Shown here: piece by piece, positions 54,601 through 63,972 of the stretch
Layout: the number at the start of each line of letters is the position of its first letter
Numbering within the stretch: the first letter of the stretch is position 1
DNA from: Cryptococcus deneoformans JEC21
Lineage: Eukaryota > Basidiomycota > Tremellomycetes > Tremellales > Cryptococcaceae
DNA: 64,000 nucleotides
Reading direction: 5' to 3'
NCBI RefSeq assembly: GCF_000091045.1
Contig: NC_006694.1
Coordinates: 292,501 to 356,500 of the forward strand
The notes under the pieces: model-generated
What the model was told of the DNA's origin: nothing
Databases searched by the model: none
Seen by the model: only the letters and a program-made list of their open reading frames with translations
Position numbers and translations under genes: made by a program

Positions 54601-55591
54601 TCGGTGGCTGAGTACTCTGAAGGATTTCGACCTCCGCATCAAATACATCAAAGGGGAGTTCAATACTCTCGCCGATTACCTCTCTCGTCACGCCCCTTCG
54701 GATGCCGTCGAACCTGCCGACCCCTCTCTGGATCAATCACTGGTTTCAGTTCATGCCACAATGACATACGAGCCCACTTTGGATCCGGACACCCTTCGCG
54801 CGATTGCGCAGGGTTATCAAGGTGATGTATTATTCAAAGAATGGCTTGCTGATCCGTCTACTGCTCCAGGTGTTACCTTCCATGATCATGATACCCACCG
54901 ACTTCTCCTCGTTGACAACCGCTTATGCATTCTGGACGTTAATACACTTCGTGAGGAACTTATGCGGCAAGCCCATGAAGGCACTGCTGGGCATCTGGGA
55001 GTGGAGAAAACCATGGAGGTACTCAGGAGTGGATACTTTTGGGAGACAATGTCCAAGGATGTTCCCGACGCCCGCGATAACCTCCTTTTGGCGAAGCATC
55101 GTATGGCCGTCCAGGCCAATCGCCATCGCCGGCCTGAAGTAGTTTACAAGGTTGGGGATTGGGTGTGGTTGGATACCCGAAATAGGTTGAAGGAATTTCG
55201 TGCTGGAGACGGGGAATATCGCGCTGCTAAGTTCTTCCCCCGCTTCCAGGGGCCTTACCAAGTACAGGAAGCTGACCCTACTCTTTCAGTGTACCGTCTC
55301 CATATGAATGACCGGACATACCCAAAATTCCATGGTCATCTCCTTAAGCCTTATCTGTCGTCGCCTAGGTTCCATCAAACATCACCGGTAACCCACCAAT
55401 TGGACAATGGACGTCGCAGCATTCTCCAAATCCTGGATGATCGAGTATATCGCGGTCATAGGCAACTCCGGGTAGTACTCAGCGGCGACGGTCCTAATGG
55501 CCAATGGAGGAATCTCGACGACTTGCGTACACACGATGGTTTCCGGGCCTTATATGACGAATATATAGGCGACGACGAGCTGGCCTTGTGA
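51602..55591 (+). CDS. Element A1 Gag-Pol lacking integrase core
   Basis: 1329 codons from ATG 51602 (MPKSVQDSPTELL) in one frame. Order: Gag with CCHC knuckle CYDCRKTGHQHSKC, protease LLDTGAS, RT with FRMVCDFRALN and YVDD, RNase H FTDASNTGTG and YPVHDRELLA, then the start of the integrase zinc-binding region (HEGTAGHLGVEKTM...). After MSKDV it jumps in frame to ARDNLLLAKHRMAV, the C-terminal integrase region, GPY/F (FQGPYQV) and the chromodomain-like ILDDRVYRGHRQLRV. Compared with A2 it lacks a net 223 residues: the zinc-binding cysteines and all three catalytic acidic residues. RT also has Trp for Arg in MPQGI(W)NAP, a CGG to TGG change. The frame is otherwise open. Confidence 0.92.
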   Translation: MPKSVQDSPTELLARLVDRVQQQDDTLALLTELLAKQNKLSATKERYTPRGIPLPKASDIPCFEGPLGDADRTLTHLRRLQQVLGTHGLLTPSDDEEVEERRRVTVIELANNSIECAGLVGWVEQDGRRMEADGITTWETWSAAFKAKAMPSNWEFRKSRALFRLSFHEVSSEGWKKFDNAVILHRAHLLGSKLYPTDQQLTSFYRAACPERLFLRLVDLPEFHVDDLDALRALISNHVERIQHEDAASRIRSRPTNQVSSDNVQLPHSMSYYHDPSHALPYYLSPAGRHIREAFRKENRCYDCRKTGHQHSKCPTRTRAPTPKVNQLETELTAGDATSAYLTLTQTVPPADDDTRDATYALFHPLLSISVPVSADSRLSAPSPKFLLDTGASSTFVDPRLAARLGWEVRKGLVRMRVRLAGGLAGPLVTDMVVGSFSLGGRMYRVDGVLMDLHGTYDGILGLNFFARHGLLAESNSFVRLLEAGGVNLSALGLQKLGAPVSHIAANPASTTATVSFADTRPNLSQTRTAAESDSLTDVLRKLQTEFHDVFCDDLGDVRNFPTISKTKSGVRFEINLKHGATPHRSPPYRVPEALLPRFREMLLEHLNAGRLRYSSSPWASPAFLVSKGNGKFRMVCDFRALNNVTVPDMYPMGNVQDILHRAARKGKIFAKLDCKDAFFQTLMKEEDIPKTAITTPLGLLEWVVMPQGIWNAPAAQQRRINEALQGLTGECCEAYVDDIIIWGKDAKDLHDNIVSVLSALRRSGLRCSREKSKLFLDEVAFLGHIIRPGQILPDPAKIARVEQFPLPVNSHQLHSFLGLVNYLRDFVPNLADHTAVLHATLPPNAAAEKAYYKAVKMHKGHLPEGWTGWRWSFGPAEKAAFEATRRAVSTVPCLAVIDYDAVKAGKQQVFLFTDASNTGTGAWIGVGTSRESAQPVAYDSRTFNSAQRNYPVHDRELLAIINALDHWRPLLYGIPVHVYCDHFTLQWFLGQRNLSPRQLRWLSTLKDFDLRIKYIKGEFNTLADYLSRHAPSDAVEPADPSLDQSLVSVHATMTYEPTLDPDTLRAIAQGYQGDVLFKEWLADPSTAPGVTFHDHDTHRLLLVDNRLCILDVNTLREELMRQAHEGTAGHLGVEKTMEVLRSGYFWETMSKDVPDARDNLLLAKHRMAVQANRHRRPEVVYKVGDWVWLDTRNRLKEFRAGDGEYRAAKFFPRFQGPYQVQEADPTLSVYRLHMNDRTYPKFHGHLLKPYLSSPRFHQTSPVTHQLDNGRRSILQILDDRVYRGHRQLRVVLSGDGPNGQWRNLDDLRTHDGFRALYDEYIGDDELAL

Positions 55592-55937
55592 GTCCCCTCC
55601 CTGTTTGCTCCTGTTTTCCTTTGTACACGTGTCTGGGGGGCTGCTTGTGTTCCTCCGTGGGTTTTTTGGCCATTATTGGTTTTTTTCCCTGGCTTGCGCT
55701 CAGCAAGACTAAATTAACAGGACTTTCTCACAGAGTGTTCTCCTGCCCAGTCCTTCCGACGTGGATGGATTTGGAAAGTAACGTGTTGACAGGAGGGCGC
55801 CGGCAGTCCCCACGGCCTGGTGATCGTTCGTTCTTTTGCCCCTATTCTCTCCTTTTCAATTTTACGTTCCTTTGCCCTTTCTCTTAATTCTTTCTTTTAG
55901 CCTTTGATCTGGTCGAGTCTTCCCCTGGCTCTCATCT

Positions 55938-55950
55938 GGACGGGGGAGAG
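55938..55950 (+). promoter_or_regulatory. Element A1 polypurine tract
   Basis: GGACGGGGGAGAG abuts the 3' LTR at 55951 and is where plus-strand DNA synthesis should be primed. The complement of the same tract (CTCTCCCCC) lies next to the left LTR of A2 at 56606. Confidence 0.8.
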
Positions 55951-56039
55951 TGTAAGTGCAGAGCCCTTACCACCACTTGTTCTCACCATATGGTAGGATT
56001 TATTCCTATGCATTGGTCGATGTTGGTAAGTGAGATTTG
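55951..56039 (+). repeat. Element A1 3' LTR, first part
   Basis: First 89 bases of the 3' LTR (TGTAAGTGCAGAGCCC ... GTGAGATTTG), cut by insertion of A2 at the target TTTG. The rest is at 62264-62681. Confidence 0.92.
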
Positions 56040-56605
56040 TGTAGGCACTGGGGGTGCCTCACTGCGTTCGGTTGGCGTTCGAGGAGGATGGGCGTTCGTG
56101 GTATAGGTCTAGAGGGCGTTCGGATGCGTTCGGGGAAGCGTTCAGTGTTTGCTTATAGTTATAGTGGTCTACTGGATGCGAAACTAGCAATGGTTGATAT
56201 GCATGAGTTTCGCTTAAAGAAAGAGAAAACTATAACTATGTATGAGATCTATATATATATATGTATGGACGTATGCAGAAACAAACAGAAGTCCATCGAA
56301 AAAAAGGGGCAGAGATCCGGCGAAGTCCGCCGCCGCGTTTCGGCAGCAATTGCCGGTCCTATGCATGAGAATAAAATATCATGCATAGGATAAGGTCGGA
56401 CAGAGCTCGATGCCGCGTTTCGGCGACGTCCGAAAGACGCGTTTCGGCATCAAATCTCACCTACCAACATCGACCATGCCGCGTTTCGGCGAAGTCCGAA
56501 AGACGTGTTTCGGCATCAAATCTCACTTACCAACATCGACCAATGCATAGGAATAAATCCTACCATATGGTGAGAACGAGTGGTGGTAAGGGCTCTGCAC
56601 TTACA
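56040..56605 (-). repeat. Element A2 3' LTR (left)
   Basis: 566 bases, plus strand TGTAGGCACTGGGGG ... GGGCTCTGCACTTACA. Holds two copies of the 66-bp unit and the hairpin described for A1. Confidence 0.93.
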
Positions 56606-56995
56606 CTCTCCCCCGCCCAGATGAGAGCCAGGGGAAGACTCGGCTGGCCAGATCAAACAGATAAAAGAAAGAAGTAAGAGATAAGGCAAAGGAACGTAAA
56701 AAATCGAAAAAGAGAGAATAGAGGCAAAAGAACGAACGATCACCAGGCCGTGGGGACTGCCAGCGCCCCCCTGTCAACACGTTACTTTCCAAATCCATCC
56801 ACGTTGGAAGGACTGGGCAGGAGAACACTCTGTGAGAAAGTCCTGTTAATTTAGTCTTGCTGAGCGCAAGCCAGGGAAAAAAACCAATAATGGCCAAAAA
56901 AACCCACAGAGAAGCGCAAGCAGCCCCCGAATTACACGGAAAGAGAGACAGAAAAAGAAAGTACCAAGGAAAACAGGGGCAAACAGGAGGGGAAC

Positions 56996-59900
56996 TCACA
57001 AGGCCAGTTCGTCGTCGCCTATATATTCGTCATACAAGGCCCGGAAACCATCGTGTGTACGCAAATCGTCGAGATTCCGCCATTGGCCATTAGGACCGTC
57101 GCCGCTGAGTACTACCCGGAGTTGCCTATGACCGCGATACACTCGATCATCCAGGATTTGGAGGATGCTGCGACGTCCAGTGTCCGATTGGTGGGTTACT
57201 GGTGATGTTTGATGGAACCTAGGCGACGACAGATAAGGCTTAAGGAGATGACCATGGAATTTTGGGTATGTCCGGTCATTCATGTGAAGACGGTAAACTG
57301 AGAGGGCAGGGTTAGCTTCTTGTACCTGGTAAGGCCCCTGGAAGCGGGGGAAGAACTTAGCAGCGCGATATTCCCTGTCTCCAGCACGAAATTCCTTCAA
57401 CCTATTTCGGGTATCCAACCACACCCAATCTCCAACCTTGTAGGCTACTTCAGGACGGCGATGGCGATTGGCCTGGACGGCCATACGATGCTTCGCCACA
57501 AGGAGGTTATCGCGCGCCTCAGCAAGCGAGAGGTCGGTGCGATCCGCTGCGAGAGTCCATTCGGCCTGTGTGGGAAGGGAAGCCCGGGTGAACGGAGGAG
57601 GACGAGCCAGACTAGGTAGGGTACGGAGCCGACGGCCAAAGACCAGTTGTGCCGGAGAGAAACCTGTGGAACGTCTGACAGTGTTATTCATGGCTTGGGA
57701 AACACGAGAGAGGTACTTAACCCAAGAGGTGCCATGCCTATCCACCCAGCTACGTAGCAGTTGCACCACTGTCTTGTTGGACCGTTCCGAAGTGCCGTCA
57801 GTCTGCGGATGGAAGGCCGTGGACATCTTGAGCTTGACGTTCTGCTGCTCCCATAGTGTTGTCCAGAATCGCGAGGTGAACAGAGTATCACGATCGGACG
57901 TAATGGAGAGCGGCAAACCATAACGAGACACCCATCGCTCCCAAACCAGGATGGCGAGATCCCGCGCATTGATCGTGGTGGAGCAGGCGACCAGTTCGAT
58001 GAACCCGGTTAGTCTATCCGTGATCGTGAGGAGATAGTCGTGTCCACCGGAAGAAGGGAGTGGTCCTACAAAATCGATAGCGATATCATCGAATTTATCG
58101 CGTGGGACCGGAAGCGGATGCAAGGGACCAGCCGGCTTCGTCGTGGGTGCGTTCGCCTGTTGACATAAATGGCACGCACGGACAAACTCACGAACATCCT
58201 TGGACATTGTCTCCCAAAAGTATCCACTCCTGAGTACCTCCATGGTTTTCTCCACTCCCAGATGCCCAGCAGTGCCTTCATGGGCTTGCCGCATAAGTTC
58301 CTCACGAAGTGTATTAATGTCCGGAATGCATAAGCGGTTGTCAACGAGGAGAAGTCGGTGGGTATCATGATCATGGAAGGTAACACCTGGAGCAGTAGAC
58401 GGATCAGCAAGCCATTCTTTGAATAATACATCACCTTGATAACCCTGCGCAATCGCGCGAAGGGTGTCCGGATCCAAAGTGGGCTCGTATGTCATTGTGG
58501 CATGAACTGAAACCGGTGATTGATCCAGAGAGGGGTCGGCAGGTTCGACGGCATCCGAAGGGGCGTGACGAGAGAGGTAATCGGCGAGAGTATTGAACTC
58601 CCCTTTGATGTATTCGATGCGGAGGTCGAAATCCTTCAGAGTACTCAGCCACCGAAGCTGACGGGGAGAGAGATTACGTTGACCTAGGAACCATTGAAGG
58701 GTAAAGTGATCGCAGTAGACGTGGACTGGAATGCCGTATAGCAGAGGGCGCCAATGATCGAGGGCATTAATGATCGCCAGCAGCTCACGGTCGTGTACTG
58801 GATAGTTCCGTTGTGCACTATTGAAGGTGCGCGAATCGTAGGCCACGGGCTGAGCGGACTCCCGAGAGGTACCGACACCAATCCAAGCGCCAGTACCTGT
58901 GTTGGAAGCGTCGGTGAATAGAAAGACCTGCTGTTTTCCCGCTTTGACAGCATCATAATCGATAACGGCAAGACAGGGGACAGTACTCACCGCGCGTCGA
59001 GTCGCTTCAAAGGCCGCCTTCTCCGCAGGGCCGAACGACCATCTCCAACCAGTCCATCCCTCGGGGAGGTGTCCCTTATGCATCTTAACAGCCTTGTAGT
59101 AAGCTTTCTCAGCCGCCGCATTCGGAGGAAGAGTGGCGTGAAGCACGGCGGTGTGGTCGGCCAGGTTTGGTACGAAATCGCGAAGGTAGTTAATGAGACC
59201 GAGGAACGAGTGAAGTTGGTGAGAATTGACCGGGAGGGGGAACTGCTCGACGCGTGCTATTTTGGCGGGGTCGGGCAGAATCTGTCCGGGGCGGATGATA
59301 TGTCCTAAGAACGCTACTTCGTCGAGGAACAGCTTTGACTTCTCACGCGAGCAGCGGAGACCATTTCGACGTAGGGCAGAAAGAACACTCACAATATTAT
59401 CATGCAGGTCCTTCGCATCCTTCCCCCATATGATGATATCGTCCACGTAAGCCTCGCAACATTCCCCAGTTAAACCTTGTAACGCCTCATTAATGCGACG
59501 CTGTTGAGCGGCCGGCGCGTTCCGGATCCCTTGAGGCATTACCACCCACTCTAGGAGACCGAGAGGGGTGGTGATAGCGGTTTTCGGGATGTCCTCCTCC
59601 TTCATGAGCGTTTGGAAAAAGGCATCCTTACAGTCGAGCTTTGCGAAAATCTTGCCCTTCCTGGCGGCACGGTGGAGGATATCCTGGACATTCCCCATAG
59701 GATACATGTCGGGGACCGTGACATTGTTCAGAGCGCGGAAATCGCAGACCATTCGGAATTTGCCATTACCTTTGGAAACGAGGAACGCCGGGGAGGCCCA
59801 AGGGGAACTAGAGTATCGAAGACGTCCTGCATTCAGATGTTCTAATAACATCTCTCGGAAACGTGGAAGCAGGGCTTCCGGTACTCGATAGGGTGGCGAG

Positions 59901-61654
59901 CGGTGGGGAGTAGCACCATGTTTCAAGTTAATTTCGAAGCGCACGCCAGACTTTGTTTTGGAGATGGTGGGGAAATTTCGCACGTCGCCTAGGTCGTCGC
60001 AGAAAACATCGTGGAATTCGGTCTGAAGCTTGCGTAGAACATCCGTCAGACTGTCGGACTCGGCGGCCGTGCGGGTCTGCGAAGGATTGGGGCGGGTGTC
60101 GGCGAATGACACTGTGGCGGTAGTCGAGGCCGGATTTGCGGCGGCGTGGGAAACTGGCGCACCTAACTTCTGCAAGCCTAACGCAGACAAGTTCACACCG
60201 CCCACCTCCAATAACCGGACGAAAGAATTTGATTCCGCGAGTAGTCCGTGCCGCGCGAAGAAATTTAGTCCTAAGATACCATCGTAGGTACCGTGCAGAT
60301 CCATCAGGACACCATCGACTCGATACATGCGACCACCTAGGGAAAACGACCCGACGACCATATCTGTGACCAACGGACCCGCCAAACCTCCGGCTAGACG
60401 CACTCGCATCCGTACCAACCCTTTCCTCACTTCCCAGCCCAGTCTCGCCGCCAACCTCGGATCCACAAAAGTTGTGGACGCCCCCGTGTCGAGTAAGAAT
60501 TTAGGGGAGGGGGCTGATAAACGGCTGTCAGCGGAGACTGGGACGGATATGGAGAGCAAAGGATGGAAAAGAGCGTACGTCGCGTCACAGGTATCATCAT
60601 CGGCTGGAGGAACGGTTTGGGCTAACGTCAGATAGGCCGAGGTGGCGTCGCCTGCCGTCAGTTCAGTCTCGAGTTGGTTGACCTTAGGAGTCGGAGCGCG
60701 TGTACGGGTAGGGCACTTGGAATGCTGATGCCCCGTTTTACGACAATCGTAGCATCGGTTCTCCTTGCGGAAGACTTCACGGATATGGCGGCCCGCCGGG
60801 GAGAGATAGTATGGCAGAGCGTGGGAAGGGTCGTGATAGTAGGACATGGAGTGGGGTAATTGGACGTTGTTGGAAGAAACCTGGTTGGTGGGACGGAACT
60901 TAATCCGAGAGGCGGCATCCTCGTGTTGAATTCGTTCGACGTGGTTGCTGATCAAGGCCCGCAGTGCGTCCAGATCGTCGACGTGAAATTCGGGCAAGTC
61001 AACCAAGCGAAGGAAAAGGCGCTCGGGACAGGCCGCACGGTAAAAACTGTTGAGTTGTTGGTCGGTCGGGTATAGCTTGCTCCCAAGGAGGTGGGCACGG
61101 TGCAAAATCACCGCATTGTCGAATTTTTTCCAACCCTCCGACGACGCCTCGTGGAAGGAGAGACGAAAAAGAGCACGGCTTTCGCGGAACTCCCAGTTGG
61201 ACGGCATGGCCTTAGCCTTGAAGGCGGCTGACCACGTCTCCCATGTCGTTATTCCATCGGTCTCCATACGGCGACCGTCTTGCTCAACCCAACCAACGAG
61301 ACCAGCGCACTCAATCGAATTGTTCGCCAGCTCAATCACTGTCACACGGCGTCTCTCTTCCACCTCCTCGTCATCCGAGGGAGTCAGAAGGCCGTGCGTT
61401 CGCAAAACCTGTTGAAGCCGACGCAAATGGGTAAGGGCGCGGTCCGCATCGCCAAGGGGACCCTCGAAACGAGGGATGTCTGACGCCTTGGGCAATGGTA
61501 TACCTCGGGGTGTATAACGTTCCTTGGTAGCTGATAGTTTGTTTTGTTTAGCCAGCAGCTCAGTGAGGAGCGCCAGCGTATCGTCTTGTTGTTGGACGCG
61601 GTCGACCAGACGCGCGAGTAACTCCGTTGGAGAATCTTGAGCTGATTTGGGCAT
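56996..61654 (-). CDS. Element A2 Gag-Pol polyprotein, intact
   Basis: 1552 codons from ATG 61654. Domains by residue: Gag with knuckle CYDCRKTGHQHSKC (about 301-314); protease LLDTGASTTF (Asp 389); RT with FRMVCDFRALN and YVDD (736-739); RNase H FTDASNTGTG (about 914) and YPVHDRELLA; integrase zinc-binding HEGTAGH...CHLC (about 1125-1165); catalytic D in AIDFVGP (about 1192), D in TSDRDTLF (about 1252) and E in TDGTSERSN (about 1289); GPY/F FQGPYQV (about 1436); chromodomain-like ILDDRVYRGHRQLRV to QWRNLDDL (about 1502-1533). A single frame with no Gag-Pol shift and a C-terminal chromodomain fits fungal chromoviruses (Tcn, MAGGY, Tf1 groups). Gag and Pol are presumably separated by the protease. 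No disabling change seen. Confidence 0.94.
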   Translation of the reverse strand: MPKSAQDSPTELLARLVDRVQQQDDTLALLTELLAKQNKLSATKERYTPRGIPLPKASDIPRFEGPLGDADRALTHLRRLQQVLRTHGLLTPSDDEEVEERRRVTVIELANNSIECAGLVGWVEQDGRRMETDGITTWETWSAAFKAKAMPSNWEFRESRALFRLSFHEASSEGWKKFDNAVILHRAHLLGSKLYPTDQQLNSFYRAACPERLFLRLVDLPEFHVDDLDALRALISNHVERIQHEDAASRIKFRPTNQVSSNNVQLPHSMSYYHDPSHALPYYLSPAGRHIREVFRKENRCYDCRKTGHQHSKCPTRTRAPTPKVNQLETELTAGDATSAYLTLAQTVPPADDDTCDATYALFHPLLSISVPVSADSRLSAPSPKFLLDTGASTTFVDPRLAARLGWEVRKGLVRMRVRLAGGLAGPLVTDMVVGSFSLGGRMYRVDGVLMDLHGTYDGILGLNFFARHGLLAESNSFVRLLEVGGVNLSALGLQKLGAPVSHAAANPASTTATVSFADTRPNPSQTRTAAESDSLTDVLRKLQTEFHDVFCDDLGDVRNFPTISKTKSGVRFEINLKHGATPHRSPPYRVPEALLPRFREMLLEHLNAGRLRYSSSPWASPAFLVSKGNGKFRMVCDFRALNNVTVPDMYPMGNVQDILHRAARKGKIFAKLDCKDAFFQTLMKEEDIPKTAITTPLGLLEWVVMPQGIRNAPAAQQRRINEALQGLTGECCEAYVDDIIIWGKDAKDLHDNIVSVLSALRRNGLRCSREKSKLFLDEVAFLGHIIRPGQILPDPAKIARVEQFPLPVNSHQLHSFLGLINYLRDFVPNLADHTAVLHATLPPNAAAEKAYYKAVKMHKGHLPEGWTGWRWSFGPAEKAAFEATRRAVSTVPCLAVIDYDAVKAGKQQVFLFTDASNTGTGAWIGVGTSRESAQPVAYDSRTFNSAQRNYPVHDRELLAIINALDHWRPLLYGIPVHVYCDHFTLQWFLGQRNLSPRQLRWLSTLKDFDLRIEYIKGEFNTLADYLSRHAPSDAVEPADPSLDQSPVSVHATMTYEPTLDPDTLRAIAQGYQGDVLFKEWLADPSTAPGVTFHDHDTHRLLLVDNRLCIPDINTLREELMRQAHEGTAGHLGVEKTMEVLRSGYFWETMSKDVREFVRACHLCQQANAPTTKPAGPLHPLPVPRDKFDDIAIDFVGPLPSSGGHDYLLTITDRLTGFIELVACSTTINARDLAILVWERWVSRYGLPLSITSDRDTLFTSRFWTTLWEQQNVKLKMSTAFHPQTDGTSERSNKTVVQLLRSWVDRHGTSWVKYLSRVSQAMNNTVRRSTGFSPAQLVFGRRLRTLPSLARPPPFTRASLPTQAEWTLAADRTDLSLAEARDNLLVAKHRMAVQANRHRRPEVAYKVGDWVWLDTRNRLKEFRAGDREYRAAKFFPRFQGPYQVQEANPALSVYRLHMNDRTYPKFHGHLLKPYLSSPRFHQTSPVTHQSDTGRRSILQILDDRVYRGHRQLRVVLSGDGPNGQWRNLDDLRTHDGFRALYDEYIGDDELAL

Positions 61655-61697
61655 GATGGATATGGTGTAAAAAGGTAGGTGCTAGTTTCGAAAAAAG

Positions 61698-62263
61698 TGT
61701 AGGCACTGGGGGTGCCTCACTGCGTTCGGTTGGCGTTCGAGGAGGATGGGCGTTCGTGGTATAGGTCTAGAGGGCGTTCGGATGCGTTCGGGGAAGCGTT
61801 CGGTGTTTGCTTATAGTTATAGTGGTCTACTGGATGCGAAACTAGCAATGGTTGATATGCATGAGTTTCGCTTAAAGAAAGAGAAAACTATAACTATGTA
61901 TGAGATCTATATATATATATGTATGGACGTATGCAGAAACAAACAGAAGTCCATCGAAAAAAAGGGGCAGAGATCCGGCGAAGTCCGCCGCCGCGTTTTG
62001 GCAGCAATTGCTGGTCCTATGCATGAGAATAAAATATCATGCATAGGATAAGGTCGGACAGAGCTCGATGCCGCGTTTCGGCGACGTCCGAAAGACGCGT
62101 TTCGGCATCAAATCTCACCTACCAACATCGACCATGCCGCGTTTCGGCGAAGTCCGAAAGACGCGTTTCGGCATCAAATCTCACTTACCAACATCGACCA
62201 ATGCATAGGAATAAATCCTACCATATGGTGAGAACGAGTGGTGGTAAGGGCTCTGCACTTACA
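61698..62263 (-). repeat. Element A2 5' LTR (right)
   Basis: 566 bases with the same ends as the left LTR. Its primer site lies at 61681-61697 (complement of CTTTTTTCGAAACTAGC), adjoining the LTR without a gap. Confidence 0.93.
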
Positions 62264-62681
62264 TTTGATGCCGAAACGCGTTTTTCGGACTTCGCCGAAA
62301 CGCGGCATCGAGCTCTGTCCCGCCTTTATCCTATGCATGATATTTTATTCTCATGCATAGGACCGGCAATTGCTGCCGAGACGCGGCGGCGGACTTCGCC
62401 GGATCTCTGTCCCTTTTTTTCGATGGACTTCTGTTTGTTTCTGCATACATCCATACATATATATATATATAGATCTCATACATAGTTATAGTTTTCTCTT
62501 TCTCTAAGCGAAACTCATGCATATCAAACATTGCTAGTTTCGCATCCAGTAGACCACTATAACTATAAACAAACACCGAACGCTTCCTCGAACGCATCCG
62601 AACGCCCTCTAGACCTATACCACGAACGCCCATCCTTCTCGAACGCCAACCGAACGCAGTGAGGCACCTCCAGTGCCTACA
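62264..62681 (+). repeat. Element A1 3' LTR, second part
   Basis: Resumes with TTTGATGCCGAAACGCG (the first four bases are the A2 target duplication) and ends CAGTGCCTACA. Adding 55951-56039 gives about 503 bases, one 66-bp unit fewer than the 5' LTR. Confidence 0.92.
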
Positions 62682-62686
62682 GCTTC

Positions 62687-63972
62687 GCCCACAACTTCAA
62701 ACGCGGTGCCTTCGGTGCCTGACCTACCCGACGAAAAGATGGTAAACTACGCAACCCCTGTACACGATACCACGGGTGCAATCTACCGAAAGACCCCGGG
62801 CCTCACCACTGCCTTTTCCGGCCCGGCCGTTCCTGAGATCGACGAGCTTAAATCTATTGTTGCTGGACTCCTTCATTCCACCCAAGCGCTAGCCGATCAA
62901 GCCACCACCGGCCACGACCGTCACGTCCCTCCCTCCACACACGGGTCCCGCCCGGACAAGATCTCCCCGCCGCGACTTGGGACTCACTCCTCCGCCGACC
63001 CGTTCGCGCTCCAGCGACACCTCCTCGCCTTGGAGACCTATTTCCGTGACGCCCTCCTACACTGGAGCCCCGGCCCGGCTGAGCACGCGTGGAAGATTTC
63101 TGTGGCAAATACCTCGATCTCCCAATCGGGCGGCCGGTTCACCATGTGGCTCGAGCTCCATGGCAAACACGCCGAAACTTGGGATGCATGGCAAGTCTCC
63201 CTCAAGTCTCACATTCTCGCCCGCGGCTGGGAGTCCAAACTCCGCCACCGATTCATGCAGCTCCGCTGCTTGGACACCACACCCGCCGCGTTCGATGCAT
63301 TCTTTCACCTTGTTATCAGTTACCAAGGCATTCTTCATGACTTCGAGGACCCCCTCAGCGACGTGGACGTCAACCGCCGGCTATTGGACAGTGTCGATGC
63401 CTTGGTTACTCACCGCACCAAAGCTGCTCTCCGCGCACGTGGCAAAACGGTGCTCTCCGCAACGTCGGCCGACCTATACGAGATCATGATGGACGTCATC
63501 GATGACGCCATGCTTGAGGCGCGTTTCCTTCAGGTGCCGACATGCCCCCGCCACCCACCAACCGTCGCCAACGTCATCGCTCCCGCCCCCGCGCCTCCAC
63601 TCATTGCCAAACTCGCCCCCGCCCCCTCCACCACCACGAAGGGCCACACCGCACAACAGCTCGACTGGCTCGACCCCGCCAAACGGCTCCCCCTCGGTGA
63701 CGCCGGCCGATCTGCCCGCGCCTATCTTCAAAGCATCAATGCGTGTTTCTCATGCCGCGTTGTCGGCCATCACCGCCTTATCTGCCCAACCCGCCCCCCC
63801 TCCACCCCGCCCAACGCCTCCGCGTCTGTGCCGGTCGCTAACCTCGTCTCCCTTGCCGACGACGACGAGTCCGACCACCATGGTGTCTTCGCTGTCGACC
63901 CTGTCACAGACACTCTAGTACAGGATGCCTCGTCTGCGCTCGCTGGGTCAGTACCTCTCATCATGGTCAATT
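62687..63972 (+). pseudogene. Family-B gag, part 2
   Basis: Continues the frame of 50839-50990: SPTTSNAVPSVPDLP, then a Retrotrans_gag-like helical region (FALQRHLLALETYFRDALL, MWLELHGKHAETWDAW), then a CCHC knuckle CFSCRVVGHHRLICP at about 63742-63788 and PLIMVNL. There it meets another family-B LTR start at 63973, so protease and RT are not seen in this window. The frame itself has no internal stop. GC-rich and clearly younger than the gag at 47705. Confidence 0.85.

Larger units (their letters stand above)
56040..62263 (-). mobile_element. LTR retrotransposon A2, full length, inverted
   Basis: 6,224 bases, complete, on the minus strand, inserted in the 3' LTR of A1. The four bases TTTG are duplicated at 56036-56039 and 62264-62267. 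Both LTRs are 566 bases and differ at about four places (0.7 percent), so insertion is recent. Primer site and purine tract are as in A1. With an open 1552-codon frame this copy may be active. Confidence 0.94.
50986..62686 (+). mobile_element. LTR retrotransposon A1 (Ty3/gypsy chromovirus), hosting A2
   Basis: TG...CA LTRs at 50991-51559 and 55951-56039 plus 62264-62681, primer site, one Gag-Pol frame, purine tract, and the 5-bp target duplication GCTTC at 50986-50990 and 62682-62686. Without A2 the element is about 5.46 kb. It entered a family-B gag. Its 3' LTR was later split by A2. The LTRs differ at only a handful of positions apart from one 66-bp repeat unit, so A1 is young, but it cannot make a normal integrase. 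Confidence 0.93.
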
